A stretch of 64,000 nucleotides of DNA from Nocardia sp. NRRL S-836 (GTDB lineage Bacteria; Actinomycetota; Actinomycetes; Mycobacteriales; Pseudonocardiaceae), in the NCBI RefSeq assembly GCF_001279525.1, contig NZ_LGDY01000091.1:434001-498000 (forward strand), in the 5' to 3' direction. The first letter of the stretch is position 1, and the number at the start of each line of letters is the position of its first letter. This document shows, piece by piece, positions 1-8,122 of the stretch. Under the pieces are notes generated by a model. It did not search any database. It was not told where the DNA came from and worked only from the letters and a program-made list of their open reading frames with translations. The translations under genes and the position numbers were made by a program.

Positions 1-150
1 AAGATCCTCTCCGCGCGCTCGCCGGAGGACGCCGCCACGTTCCCGAGCGCGGTGCTCACCATCGCGCGTGAGGTCGCGGCGGCCGACGGCGTCGTCGTCG
101 ACGCCGAGGACGCGATGGTCGCCCGCATCGAGGACGCCCTCGCGCACTGA
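1..150 (+). CDS. C-terminal end of an unidentified protein (TerB-like?)
   Basis: The frame is open from the first base to a TGA at 148-150 and gives 49 residues, so the start lies outside the window. The fragment is an alanine- and acid-rich helical segment with the string REVAAADGVVVDAEDAM. An AxADG-x-(4-6)-E motif of this kind is seen in the helical repeats of TerB-type tellurite-resistance proteins, and that is the only family hint. Codon third positions are nearly all G or C, as in the real genes here. The stop codon lies inside a 16-bp unit that is repeated three times. The gene is certain to be coding; the family is a weak inference. Confidence 0.7.
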   Translation, partial: KILSARSPEDAATFPSAVLTIAREVAAADGVVVDAEDAMVARIEDALAH

Positions 151-182
151 CGCCCTCGCGCACTGACGCCCTCGCGCACTGA
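135..182. repeat. Three exact tandem copies of a 16-bp unit over a stop codon
   Basis: The unit cgccctcgcgcactga occurs at 135-150, 151-166 and 167-182 without mismatch. The first copy contains the last codons and TGA stop of the upstream gene; the other two are in the 3' untranslated region just before the terminator hairpin. This looks like a recent slippage or duplication product. Confidence 0.95.
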
Positions 183-188
183 CACACC

Positions 189-227
189 AGGCCGCCGCCG
201 TCAGCGTCTTCCTGACGGCGGCGGCCT
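189..227 (+). terminator. Intrinsic terminator-like hairpin
   Basis: Perfect 16-bp arms (189-204 and 212-227, aggccgccgccgtcag and its complement) flank a 7-base loop. It lies 39 bases after the stop of the partial gene. There is no U-tract, as is usual for GC-rich actinomycete terminators. Confidence 0.85.
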
Positions 228-377
228 CTCGCCGGCGTGGTCCGTGGTGGCCGCGCCCGGCCCGCTCACCGGGGCACAGCCGTCGTCGGGACGTGCGGGT
301 CGCGGGTTCGTCCACGGCGACACCGCGCACGAGTCCTGATCGGGGTGCGCGTCGCCACGGCGTTCCTCGTGATCGCC

Positions 378-539
378 CTAGGGCAGCGCGACGCAGCCGG
401 CCAGCAGCAGCCCGGCCGCGATCAGCAGCGCGTGCGGCAGCGCCAGCCCCGCCGCCACCGACGCGAACGCCACCGCCAGCAGCGTCCACCTCGGCGCCCG
501 GTTCAGGGCGGGCTTCCGCCGCCGTCGCGTGGTCTCCAT
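378..539 (-). CDS. Small hydrophobic membrane protein, 53 aa
   Basis: The minus strand carries ATG at 539 to TAG at 378. The product starts METTRRRRKPALNRAPRW, a basic cytoplasmic head, and continues with about 34 hydrophobic residues that can form one long or two short membrane helices, ending LLLAGCVALP. A GGGAGG ribosome site sits five bases before the ATG, and nearly every third codon base is G or C, so it is coding. It is divergent from the sensor kinase gene and shares the 204-bp space 540-743. Function is unknown. The AGC near the end is not at a lipobox position. It could be an accessory to the adjacent two-component system, but this is only positional inference. Confidence 0.75.
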   Translation of the reverse strand: METTRRRRKPALNRAPRWTLLAVAFASVAAGLALPHALLIAAGLLLAGCVALP

Positions 540-743
540 CACTGCCTCCCGTCACCGTGCGGTCGAGACGTCTCCACGATCTCCCGCGCCCACGGGAAAA
601 ACGATCCGGGCGGGCACGCACATCCGGCCTGCGGTGACACCCACGCGGCCCGAACATGGGTGTTGCCACGGATGGACGCGTGGCGGGTGCGACCGTCAGC
701 CTCGCAGGGCGTGGCGGGAAGCGGATGCGGAGAGGCGGCGCGC
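540..743. promoter_or_regulatory. Divergent intergenic region of small membrane gene and sensor kinase
   Basis: This 204-bp stretch must hold the promoters for the leftward gene ending its 5' side at 539 and for the kinase starting at 744. It contains a slightly AT-richer patch (gggaaaaacgat near 594-605). No clear -35/-10 pair or palindrome is visible. Confidence 0.4.
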
Positions 744-1676
744 GTGTCGTTGTTCGGGCGGATCTTCCTGCTCAACGCCCTGGTCCTGGTCGTCGCGGCG
801 GCGTTGCTGGTGTTCAGCCCGGTCACGGTGTCGACGCCGGCGCTGCTCGGCGAGATCGTCGTGGTCGCGGCCGGGCTGGTGGCGATGCTGGTCGCCAACG
901 CCGTGCTGATCAGGGTCGGGCTGGCGCCGCTGGACCGGCTCACCAGGGCCATGACGACGATCGACCTGCTCAAGCCGGGGCCCCGGCTCACGGCCAAGGG
1001 ACACGGGGAGATCGCGGAGCTGATCACGACGTTCAACGCGATGATCGACCGGCTGGAGGCGGAACGCGGGTTCAGCTCGGCGCGGGCGCTGAGCGCGCAG
1101 GAGGCGGAACGCAGGCGGGTGGCGCAGGAGCTGCACGACGAGGTGGGGCAGTCGTTGACGGTGGTGTTGCTGGAGCTCAAGCGGGTGGCCGACCAGGCAC
1201 CGGCGCACATGCGCGCGGAGCTCAGGCAGGTGCAGGAGACGACCCGCGGCACGCTCGACGAGATCCGCCGGATCGCGCGCAGGCTGCGGCCCGGTGTGCT
1301 GGAGGAGCTGGGGCTGGTCAGCGCGCTCAAGGCGTTGACGGCCGAGATCACCACCGGCCTGACCGTCACGAAGCGGTTCGCGAAGGACCTGCCCGAGCTC
1401 GACGCCGAGACCGAGCTGGTGGTCTACCGGGTGGCGCAGGAAGGCCTCACCAACACCGTCCGCCACGCCGACGCGTCCACAGTGGACCTCGCGCTGAGCA
1501 GGCACCCCAACGGTGTCGAGCTGCGCATCCGCGACGACGGCCGCGGCATCGGCGACGCGGAGGAGGGCGCCGGCATCCGGGGCATGCGGGAACGCGCGCT
1601 GCTGGTCGGCGCGGAGGTCGGCGTGACCGCGCTGGCCAGGGGCACCGAGGTGCGACTGGTGGTGCCGAGCCGGTGA
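744..1676 (+). CDS. Two-component sensor histidine kinase (NarL/LiaS class, HisKA_3)
   Basis: The 310-residue product has two membrane segments (about 5-27 and 35-60), a short HAMP-like region (about 60-115), and a HisKA_3 dimerisation domain with phospho-acceptor His131 in the motif RRVAQELHDEVGQSL. A HATPase_c domain follows, with an N-box (QEGLTNTVRHA) and a G-box (DDGRGI). Only a few residues lie between the two helices, so it probably senses within or close to the membrane. The GTG at 744 was chosen because GGAGAGG stands eight bases before it; the open frame extends further upstream but is not gene-like there. It overlaps the response regulator by GTGA, so the two form a system. The antiporter genes just downstream are plausible targets (inference). 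Confidence 0.93.
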   Translation: MSLFGRIFLLNALVLVVAAALLVFSPVTVSTPALLGEIVVVAAGLVAMLVANAVLIRVGLAPLDRLTRAMTTIDLLKPGPRLTAKGHGEIAELITTFNAMIDRLEAERGFSSARALSAQEAERRRVAQELHDEVGQSLTVVLLELKRVADQAPAHMRAELRQVQETTRGTLDEIRRIARRLRPGVLEELGLVSALKALTAEITTGLTVTKRFAKDLPELDAETELVVYRVAQEGLTNTVRHADASTVDLALSRHPNGVELRIRDDGRGIGDAEEGAGIRGMRERALLVGAEVGVTALARGTEVRLVVPSR

Positions 1677-2332
1677 AGACCCGCATCCTGCTCGCCGACG
1701 ACCACGCGCTCGTGCGCCGCGGCGTCCGGCTGATCCTGGACAACGAACCGGACCTCACCGTCGTGGCCGAGGCCGGTGACGGCGCGGAGGCGGTCGCCAA
1801 GGCCCGTGCCGAGCAGCCCGACCTCGCCATCCTCGACATCGCGATGCCGCGGCTGACCGGACTGCAGGCGGCGCGCGAGCTGTCGAAGCTCCTGCCGGAC
1901 CTGCGGATCCTGATCCTCACGATGTACGACAACGAGCAGTACTTCTTCGAGGCGCTCAAGTCCGGCGCGTCGGGGTACGTGCTCAAGTCGGTGGCCGACC
2001 GCGACCTCGTGGAAGCCTGCCGGGCAGCGATGCGCGGCGAGCCGTTCCTCTACCCCGGCGCGGTGAACTCGTTGATCCGCAACTACCTCGACCACGCGAA
2101 GGACGCCAGGGGCGGGCAGAGCGGCGTCCCGGCGCGGGCGATCACCGACCGCGAGGAGGAGATCCTCAAGCTGGTCGCGGAGGGCCACTCCTCCAAGGAG
2201 ATCGCCGACATGCTCTTCATCAGCATCAAGACGGTCGAACGGCACCGCGCCAACCTGCTGCAGAAGCTGGGCCTCAAGGACCGCCTCGAACTCACCCGGT
2301 ACGCGATCCGCGCCGGGCTCATCGAACCCTAG
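1673..2332 (+). CDS. NarL/FixJ-type response regulator
   Basis: The 219-residue protein has an N-terminal receiver domain with acidic pocket Asp9/Asp10, phospho-acceptor Asp55 (LAILDIAMP) and the conserved Lys in YVLKSV. A C-terminal LuxR/GerE helix-turn-helix covers about 150-210 (ITDREEEILKLVAEGHSSKEIA). It is the partner of the kinase, whose stop overlaps its GTG start by four bases. The next gene starts 20 bases after its stop, so the K+/H+ antiporter genes may be co-transcribed with it. Confidence 0.95.
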   Translation: MKTRILLADDHALVRRGVRLILDNEPDLTVVAEAGDGAEAVAKARAEQPDLAILDIAMPRLTGLQAARELSKLLPDLRILILTMYDNEQYFFEALKSGASGYVLKSVADRDLVEACRAAMRGEPFLYPGAVNSLIRNYLDHAKDARGGQSGVPARAITDREEEILKLVAEGHSSKEIADMLFISIKTVERHRANLLQKLGLKDRLELTRYAIRAGLIEP

Positions 2333-2352
2333 AAGACACGGGAAGCACGCCA

Positions 2353-2826
2353 GTGAACGTCGAAGTGACGCCCCTGCCCGGCATCGGGGTCAGGCAGGAC
2401 TTCAGTCTCCGCTCTGGCCGCCGGGTCGGCGTGATCTCCTACCGCGACGGCAGGTTCGAGCTCATACTGTCCAAACAGGACGACCCGGACGCCACGGCGG
2501 CCTCGATCCCGCTGGCACCGGAGGAGGCCGGCACGCTGGCCGGGCTGCTCGGCGCGCCGCAGCTGGTGACCCAGCTGAGCAACCAGCACCGCGACATCAC
2601 CGGCATCACCACGCGCCAGCTGCCGGTCACGGCGTTCGCGCACCGCACGCTCGGCGACACCGCGCTGCGCACCCGCACCGGCGCGTCGGTCGTCGCCGTG
2701 GTGCGCGCCGGCACCGCACACCCCTCGCCGGGCCCGGAGTTCCTGTTCGAGAACGGCGACCTCGCCGTCGTCGTGGGCACCACGGCCGGCCTCGACTCCG
2801 CCGCCGAGATCCTGACGGGCGGCTGA
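2353..2826 (+). CDS. TrkA-C domain regulator of cation/proton antiporter (KhtT-like)
   Basis: The 157-residue soluble protein has an N-terminal conserved region (MNVEVTPLPGIGVRQDF) and a C-terminal TrkA-C/RCK-C domain (about 75-157, ending with the FLFENGDLAVVVGT block). In Bacillus the homologue KhtT is a cytoplasmic nucleotide-responsive subunit gating the K+/H+ antiporter KhtU. Here the antiporter gene starts five bases after its stop, which supports the same pairing. The GTG start is preceded by GGGAAG. Substrate ion (K+ or Na+) cannot be told from sequence. Confidence 0.9.
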   Translation: MNVEVTPLPGIGVRQDFSLRSGRRVGVISYRDGRFELILSKQDDPDATAASIPLAPEEAGTLAGLLGAPQLVTQLSNQHRDITGITTRQLPVTAFAHRTLGDTALRTRTGASVVAVVRAGTAHPSPGPEFLFENGDLAVVVGTTAGLDSAAEILTGG

Positions 2827-2831
2827 GCGCA

Positions 2832-4013
2832 GTGCACGACACCACGATCGCGCTGATCGAACTGGGTGCGGTCTTCTTCGGGCTGGGCCTGCTCGGGCGG
2901 CTGGCCTGGCGGTTCGGCATCTCACCCATCCCGCTCTACCTGATCGGCGGCCTCGCGTTCGGCGCGGGCGGCATCGTCCCGCTGCACGGCATCGAGGAGT
3001 TCGCGCACCTGGCCAGCGAGATCGGCGTGGTGCTGCTGTTGTTGTTCCTGGGCCTCGAGTACTCGGCCGCCGAGCTCACCACCGGGCTCAAGAAGTCGTG
3101 GACCGCGGGCCTGCTCGACATCGTCCTCAACGCCACGCCCGGCGCGGTCGTGGCGTTGCTGCTGGGCTGGGGACCCGTCGGCGCGCTGGCGATGGCCGGC
3201 GTCACCTACATCTCGTCGTCCGGCATCATCGCGAAGGTCCTCGGCGACCTCGGCCGGCTCGGCAACCGCGAGACACCGGTGGTCCTGTCGGTGCTGGTGT
3301 TCGAGGACCTCGCGATGGCGGTCTACCTGCCGGTGCTCACGGCACTGCTGGCCGGCGTCAGCTTCCTCGGCGGGCTCACCTCCGTCGGCATCTCCCTGCT
3401 CGCCATCACCGTCGTGCTCGTCGTGGCGTTGCGCTACGGCCGCATCATCTCGGCCGTCGTGGACAGTCCCGACCACGAGGTGTTCCTGCTCAAGCTGCTC
3501 GGCTCCGCGCTGCTCGTCGCCGGTGTCGCGGCACAGCTCCAGGTCTCGGCGGCGGTCGGCGCGTTCCTGCTCGGCATCGCGATCTCCGGTTCCACCGCGG
3601 AGAACGCCGCACGGCTGCTGGAACCGTTGCGCGACCTGTTCGCCGCCATGTTCTTCGTGGTGTTCGGCCTCAACACCGACCCGCGCTCGATCCCGCCGGT
3701 GCTCGGTGTTGCCGTGGCGCTCGCCGTGGTGACCACGCTGACGAAGGTCGCGACCGGCTGGTGGGCGGCCCGCAGGCAGGGCGTCGGACCGATGGGCCGG
3801 GCCCGCGCGGGTGCCGCACTGGTGGCACGCGGGGAGTTCTCCATCGTGATCGCGGGCCTCGCCGTCGCGTCCGGGATGGTCAGCGCGCAGCTCGCGGCGC
3901 TGGCCACCGCGTACGTGCTGCTGATGGCGGTCATCGGCCCGATCGCGGCCCGGTACGTCGAACCGGTCGCCGAGTTCCTCGCACGCAGGCGGGCAGGGGC
4001 CACGGCACCGTGA
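2832..4013 (+). CDS. CPA2-family K+(Na+)/H+ antiporter (KhtU/KefB-like)
   Basis: The 393-residue integral membrane protein has about 12-13 hydrophobic segments and matches the monovalent cation:proton antiporter-2 fold. The features include the unwound-helix region with ISSSGIIAK, the FEDLAMA acidic motif and ARGEFSIVIAGL near the C-terminus. It ends shortly after the last helix, with no KTN/TrkA-N domain, so regulation probably relies on the separate TrkA-C protein encoded just upstream. It likely exports K+ or Na+ in exchange for H+ in pH, osmotic or electrophile stress. The downstream small gene overlaps its stop by GTGA. Confidence 0.93.
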   Translation: MHDTTIALIELGAVFFGLGLLGRLAWRFGISPIPLYLIGGLAFGAGGIVPLHGIEEFAHLASEIGVVLLLLFLGLEYSAAELTTGLKKSWTAGLLDIVLNATPGAVVALLLGWGPVGALAMAGVTYISSSGIIAKVLGDLGRLGNRETPVVLSVLVFEDLAMAVYLPVLTALLAGVSFLGGLTSVGISLLAITVVLVVALRYGRIISAVVDSPDHEVFLLKLLGSALLVAGVAAQLQVSAAVGAFLLGIAISGSTAENAARLLEPLRDLFAAMFFVVFGLNTDPRSIPPVLGVAVALAVVTTLTKVATGWWAARRQGVGPMGRARAGAALVARGEFSIVIAGLAVASGMVSAQLAALATAYVLLMAVIGPIAARYVEPVAEFLARRRAGATAP

Positions 4014-4303
4014 ACCGCGCCGCGCCGGCACTGCTGCTCGTCCTGCTGCTGGCGCTGCTGCCCGGCCACCGGGAGCACGACGACCTCGGCGACCGGCACC
4101 TGTCCGGCACCGCGTCGGTCTCGGCCGGAGCCGCCGCCACCACCGCCACGCCGGACACCGGCTGGGCGGTGCGGCCCGCCGCGGACACCTCCACGACCAC
4201 GGCGACGGCGCCGTGCCACGAGATCGGCGGCGGCGCGACGACGTCGACCGCACCGGGCACGCCTTCGTGCCGGGCACCGCCGCACGCACCCGCGTGCCCG
4301 TGA
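4010..4303 (+). CDS. Small Thr/Ala/Pro-rich putative exported protein, 97 aa
   Basis: GTG at 4010 overlaps the antiporter stop (GTGA). The product starts VNRAAPALLLVLLLALLPGHRE, a signal-peptide-like or anchor segment, and continues with a low-complexity Thr/Ala/Gly/Pro stretch containing three cysteines (CHEIGG, SCRAPP, ACP). GC-rich third positions and the coupling support a real gene, but there is no recognisable domain. It could be non-coding low-complexity sequence; confidence is moderate. Confidence 0.5.
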   Translation: MNRAAPALLLVLLLALLPGHREHDDLGDRHLSGTASVSAGAAATTATPDTGWAVRPAADTSTTTATAPCHEIGGGATTSTAPGTPSCRAPPHAPACP

Positions 4304-4333
4304 CCCGGACTCTCGTTGCGAAGGAAAGAAGAC

Positions 4334-4498
4334 ATGTCTTACGTGGTACTGGTGTTGCTGCTCGCCTCGGTGCTGGCCGGAATCGGCGGGCTGGCCGCGA
4401 TGGTCGTCAAGAAGGAGCCGTTCTACGGCGCGGCGGGGCTCTTCGTCATCTGCTGCCCGAGCGCGGTCCTCGCGGTCGCGTACGTCGCGGTGGCCTGA
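4334..4498 (+). CDS. Small two-helix membrane protein, 54 aa
   Basis: ATG at 4334 follows an aaggaaag ribosome site. The product begins MSYVVLVLLLASVLAGIGGLAAMVV, a first membrane helix, then has a KKEPFYGA loop and a second helix (LFVICCPSAVLAVAYVAVA). It has a CC pair in helix two. It lies 30 bases after the small exported protein gene and closes the antiporter gene run. Function is unknown; a small regulatory or structural partner of the antiporter is possible but unsupported. Confidence 0.72.
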   Translation: MSYVVLVLLLASVLAGIGGLAAMVVKKEPFYGAAGLFVICCPSAVLAVAYVAVA

Positions 4499-4622
4499 CG
4501 CAAGGGGACGCGGCCCGGCGTTCACATCGTGGACGCTGGGCCGAATGGTGGATAGTGGTCGCCCTGGGCGGTGGCAGGGTGGATCTCCCAGGGGGAGACC
4601 ACACGTTGGGGGAGTACCGCTC

Positions 4623-7600
4623 ATGGACCTGTCTCGTCGTGAACTGCTGACCCGCACCGGCCAGGCCGCCGCCGTCGCCACCGCCGCGTCCACGCTCACC
4701 ACCGGCGCCGCGGAGGCGAAACCGGGCGACGACACCGTCACGCTGACCCAGGGCACCAACATCTCCGTCACCCGGTCGCGCGACGGCCGGTGGCTCGCGA
4801 TCGACCTGGTGACGGCGATCTGGGTGCTGCCGTCGAGCGGTGGCACCGCGCGCAAGCTGACCGACGAGCTGCAGGACGCGTCACTGCCGTCGTTCGGGCC
4901 GGACGGCCGGATCGCCTTCCAGTCCTATCGGGACGGCAACTACCACCTCTACGTCACGGACCTGGCCGGTCGCGCCCTCACCCAGCTCACCAGCGGGAAG
5001 TACGACCACCGCGAGCCCGCGTTCTCGCCGGACGGCACGAAGATCGCCTTCACCAGCGACCGGGGCGGCAGCTACGGCGTCCACGTGCTGGAGGTGGCCA
5101 CCCGTGCGATCACCCAGCTCACCGGCGTGCCGGACGAGGCGGCCGCACCGCAGTGGTCGCCCGACGGCAGGCGGCTGATCTTCACCGTCGGCAACGCCGC
5201 CGTCGACGTGGTCACGCTCGACGGCACCCGCGAACGCCTGGTCACCGCACCGGCGGGCGCGCAGCTGTTCGGCGCGAGCTTCGGGCCGGGCGGACAGCCC
5301 AGCTACACCCTGATGCGGCCGGGCCAGGCCGACCTCGTCCTCGGCGACCGGACCGTCGTCACCGGGCAGGACGTGTTCGGGTTCGCGCCGCTGTGGGACG
5401 GCGACACCGTGCTCTACACCGCCGACGGCAAGATCAGGACCTTCGACGGCAGGACCACCAGGAACATCCCGTTCGCCGCCACCGTCCCCGTGCGCACACC
5501 CCGTCAGCACCGCGCCCGCACCCTCACCGGCGGCCAGGTCAAGGGCATCGCGAGCCCGGTGGTGTCCCGCGACGGCACCAAGATCGCGTTCCGCGCGTTG
5601 AACGCCCTGCACCTGCTCAGCGGCGGCCGGACGACGAAGCTGACCGACGGCGCGTACTTCGACTCCGACCCGGACTTCTCACCCGACGGCACGAAACTGC
5701 TCTACGCCAGCGACCGCGACGGCATCGCGCAGCTGCGGGTGCGCGACCTCACCACCGGCGACGACCGGCCCTACGCGCCGGCGCCGCACGCGCAGACCAC
5801 ACCGCGGTTCTCCCCGGACGGCAGCAAGGTCGCCTACGTCGACCAGGACGGCCAGGTGTGGGTGGCCGACGCCGCCGGTCGCCGCCAGGTCACGCCGACG
5901 CTGTTCCAGCCCGGCCGCCCGACCTGGTCCGCCGACGGCACGGTCGTCGCGCTGGCCGCGGTGAAGCCGTTCTCCCGCCGGTTCCGCGAGGGCACCAGCC
6001 AGGTCCTGACCGTGGACCTCGTGAGCGGCGAGCTCCGGTACACCGAGCCGATGCCGTTCCGCTCGATCGCCACCCGCGGCGACGACGGCCCGGTGTGGTC
6101 GCCCGACGGCAAGCACCTCGCGTTCGTCGTGGAGAGCGTGGCGTGGGTCGTCGCCGTCGACGGCAAGGGCCGCTTCCTCGGCGCGCCACGGCAGGTCACC
6201 CGCGAGGTCACCGACTCGCTGGCGTGGAGCGGCGACGACGCGGTGGTGTACCTCAACAACGGCCGCCTCAGGAAGTCCACACTGGACGGACGGACCAGCA
6301 CGGTCCGGGTCGGCCTCACGTGGCGCAGGCCGAAGGCGCCCGACCGCGAGGTGGTCCACGTCAAGGCCTACTGGGACGGCGAGTCCGAGCGGCTGCGCGA
6401 GAACGTCGACATCGTCGTGGAGAACGGCCGGGTGCAGGACGTCCGCCCGCACCGCGGCCGTGCCGACGTGGACGCGAGCACCCTGACCGCCATCCCCGGC
6501 CTGATCGACGCCCACAACCACTGGCACCTGCGCGGCCGGGCGTGGGGCGCGCGGCAGGGCAACGTCTGGCTCGCCTACGGCATCACCACGGTCCGCTCAC
6601 CCGGCGACCCCGTCTACCAGATGGTCGAGACCCGCGAGGCCCTCGCCGCCGGCACCCTCACCGGACCCCGCTTCTACGCCACCGGCGAGGCCGTCGACGG
6701 TTCCCGCGTCTACTACAACTTCATGCGCCCGACGCTTTCGCGCGCCCAGCTCGACCTCGAACTGCGCCGCGCCCACGAGCTCGACTACGACATGCTCAAG
6801 ACCTACGTCCGCCTGCCCGTCGAGCTGCAACGCGCTGCGGTGCAACGATCCCGCGTGCCGTTGTCGTCGCACTACCTCTACCCGGCCGCGAACATCGGCA
6901 TGAACGGCATGGAGCACGTCGGCGCCACCAACCGCCTCGGCTACTCCCACACCGTCTCCCGCCAGGGCCGCGCCTACTCCGACGTCGTCACGCTGTTCAC
7001 CCGCAGCGGCATGTCCATGACGCCGACGCTGTTCCACAACCGCGCCCTGTTCGCCGAGGACACGTCGCTGGTGCACGACGAACGCACCCGCGTGCTCTTC
7101 CCGCCGTGGGAGTACGAGCGCTACCTCGCCGACGCCAACACCGGCGGCGCCACGTCGTCGTTGCACGTCCTGCGCGGCTGGGTCGAGTTCGCCCTGGCCG
7201 TGCACCGCGGCGGCGGCCTGGTCATCTGCGGCACCGACGCCCCGCTGGACGCACCCGCCACCGCCACACACATGAACCTGCGTGCGATGGTCAAGTTCGG
7301 CTTCACGCCCCGCGAGGCGCTGATCACCGCCACCCGCAACCCGGCGAAGTGGCTCGGCCTGCCGATCGGCTCGCTCAAGCCCGGTGCTCCCGCCGACATC
7401 GCGTTCGTGTCCGGCAACCCGCTGGCCGACATCAGGGCGGCGGCCGACGTGCGCCAGGTGATGGTCGGCGGGCGCCGGCACACCGTGGCCGACCTGCTCA
7501 AGCCCTACCAGGGCCGGCAGTCGCGGGTGACGGTGCAGGAGGAGCTGCCGCCGTTGCCGTCAGCCGAGAACAGACACTGGTGGCACGAACCGGAGTGGGC

Positions 7601-7625
7601 CGACCACGCCTGCTGCGGTCACTGA
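4623..7625 (+). CDS. Tat-exported TolB-like beta-propeller plus amidohydrolase
   Basis: The 1000-residue product starts with a twin-arginine signal (MDLSRRELLTRTG, then an Ala-rich stretch to about 37). Residues about 45-600 contain repeated TolB/WD40-like blades (FSPDGTKIAF, FTSDRGG, WSPDGKHLAF). Residues about 600-970 form an amidohydrolase domain whose metal motif is DAHNHWH with His631 and His633; later parts include SSHYLY, GTDAPL and a final KPGAPADIAFV strand. It probably hydrolyses an amide or cyclic bond outside the membrane; prolidase or imidazolonepropionase-like annotations are usual for this fold combination. The last residues are His/Trp/Cys-rich (EWADHACCGH). ATG 4623 has GGGGGAG eight bases before. 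Its stop overlaps the end of the convergent Nudix gene by seven bases. Confidence 0.9.
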   Translation: MDLSRRELLTRTGQAAAVATAASTLTTGAAEAKPGDDTVTLTQGTNISVTRSRDGRWLAIDLVTAIWVLPSSGGTARKLTDELQDASLPSFGPDGRIAFQSYRDGNYHLYVTDLAGRALTQLTSGKYDHREPAFSPDGTKIAFTSDRGGSYGVHVLEVATRAITQLTGVPDEAAAPQWSPDGRRLIFTVGNAAVDVVTLDGTRERLVTAPAGAQLFGASFGPGGQPSYTLMRPGQADLVLGDRTVVTGQDVFGFAPLWDGDTVLYTADGKIRTFDGRTTRNIPFAATVPVRTPRQHRARTLTGGQVKGIASPVVSRDGTKIAFRALNALHLLSGGRTTKLTDGAYFDSDPDFSPDGTKLLYASDRDGIAQLRVRDLTTGDDRPYAPAPHAQTTPRFSPDGSKVAYVDQDGQVWVADAAGRRQVTPTLFQPGRPTWSADGTVVALAAVKPFSRRFREGTSQVLTVDLVSGELRYTEPMPFRSIATRGDDGPVWSPDGKHLAFVVESVAWVVAVDGKGRFLGAPRQVTREVTDSLAWSGDDAVVYLNNGRLRKSTLDGRTSTVRVGLTWRRPKAPDREVVHVKAYWDGESERLRENVDIVVENGRVQDVRPHRGRADVDASTLTAIPGLIDAHNHWHLRGRAWGARQGNVWLAYGITTVRSPGDPVYQMVETREALAAGTLTGPRFYATGEAVDGSRVYYNFMRPTLSRAQLDLELRRAHELDYDMLKTYVRLPVELQRAAVQRSRVPLSSHYLYPAANIGMNGMEHVGATNRLGYSHTVSRQGRAYSDVVTLFTRSGMSMTPTLFHNRALFAEDTSLVHDERTRVLFPPWEYERYLADANTGGATSSLHVLRGWVEFALAVHRGGGLVICGTDAPLDAPATATHMNLRAMVKFGFTPREALITATRNPAKWLGLPIGSLKPGAPADIAFVSGNPLADIRAAADVRQVMVGGRRHTVADLLKPYQGRQSRVTVQEELPPLPSAENRHWWHEPEWADHACCGH

Positions 7626-8059
7626 TCCCAGCCGAGCACGCTGAACGGCGTGCCCGTCAGGTACCCGCGCAGCCCGGCGGCCGGATAGTCGATCAGGTCG
7701 CCGGGCAGCGCGCCGAGCCCGAACCACCGCACCGCCGAACACTTGTCGGGCTCGCGGTTGACCGGCTCGCCCGCCCACCGCCCGGCCGTGAAGAACAGGC
7801 CGAGCCGAGGCTCCGAGCCGGACCCGTTGACGTGCGAGGTGTGCACGTGCCGCAGCTCGCCGGGCTCGATCAGCACGCCGACCTCCTCCTCGGCCTCCCT
7901 GGCAGCGGCGCGCAGCACGGACTCGCCGCGGTCGAGCTTGCCCGACGGCAGGTGCCAGCGGCCGTCGAACCGCGCGTCGGCGTCACGGCGGCGGGTGAGC
8001 AGGACCTGGTCGCCGCGCAGCAGCAGGACGTGGACGTCGATCAGGTGGCGGTCGGGCAT
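7619..8059 (-). CDS. Nudix hydrolase
   Basis: The 146-residue protein carries a complete Nudix box [20 protein letters not shown] followed by VGV, fitting Gx5Ex7REUxEExGU. The N-terminal part (HVLLLRGDQVLLTRRRDA) and the WHLPSGKL phrase are typical of NTP-cleaning (MutT-like) Nudix proteins. It is a cytosolic hydrolase of a nucleoside diphosphate derivative; the substrate is not predictable. GAGGACCG stands before ATG 8059. It is divergent from the kinase gene at 8123 and its 3' end overlaps the amidohydrolase end. Confidence 0.92.
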   Translation of the reverse strand: MPDRHLIDVHVLLLRGDQVLLTRRRDADARFDGRWHLPSGKLDRGESVLRAAAREAEEEVGVLIEPGELRHVHTSHVNGSGSEPRLGLFFTAGRWAGEPVNREPDKCSAVRWFGLGALPGDLIDYPAAGLRGYLTGTPFSVLGWDQ

Positions 8060-8122
8060 CGGTCCTCGCAGGGGGCGGAAAATGATCTGCGGCCTCGCCG
8101 CGGGTCGTGACACGATCGTGCC

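Noticed and set aside
228..377. Possible small gene on either strand after the first terminator
   Set aside because: The minus-strand reading gives Arg/Thr-rich low-complexity peptide with poor codon third positions and no ribosome site; the plus-strand reading runs into the known 53-residue gene.
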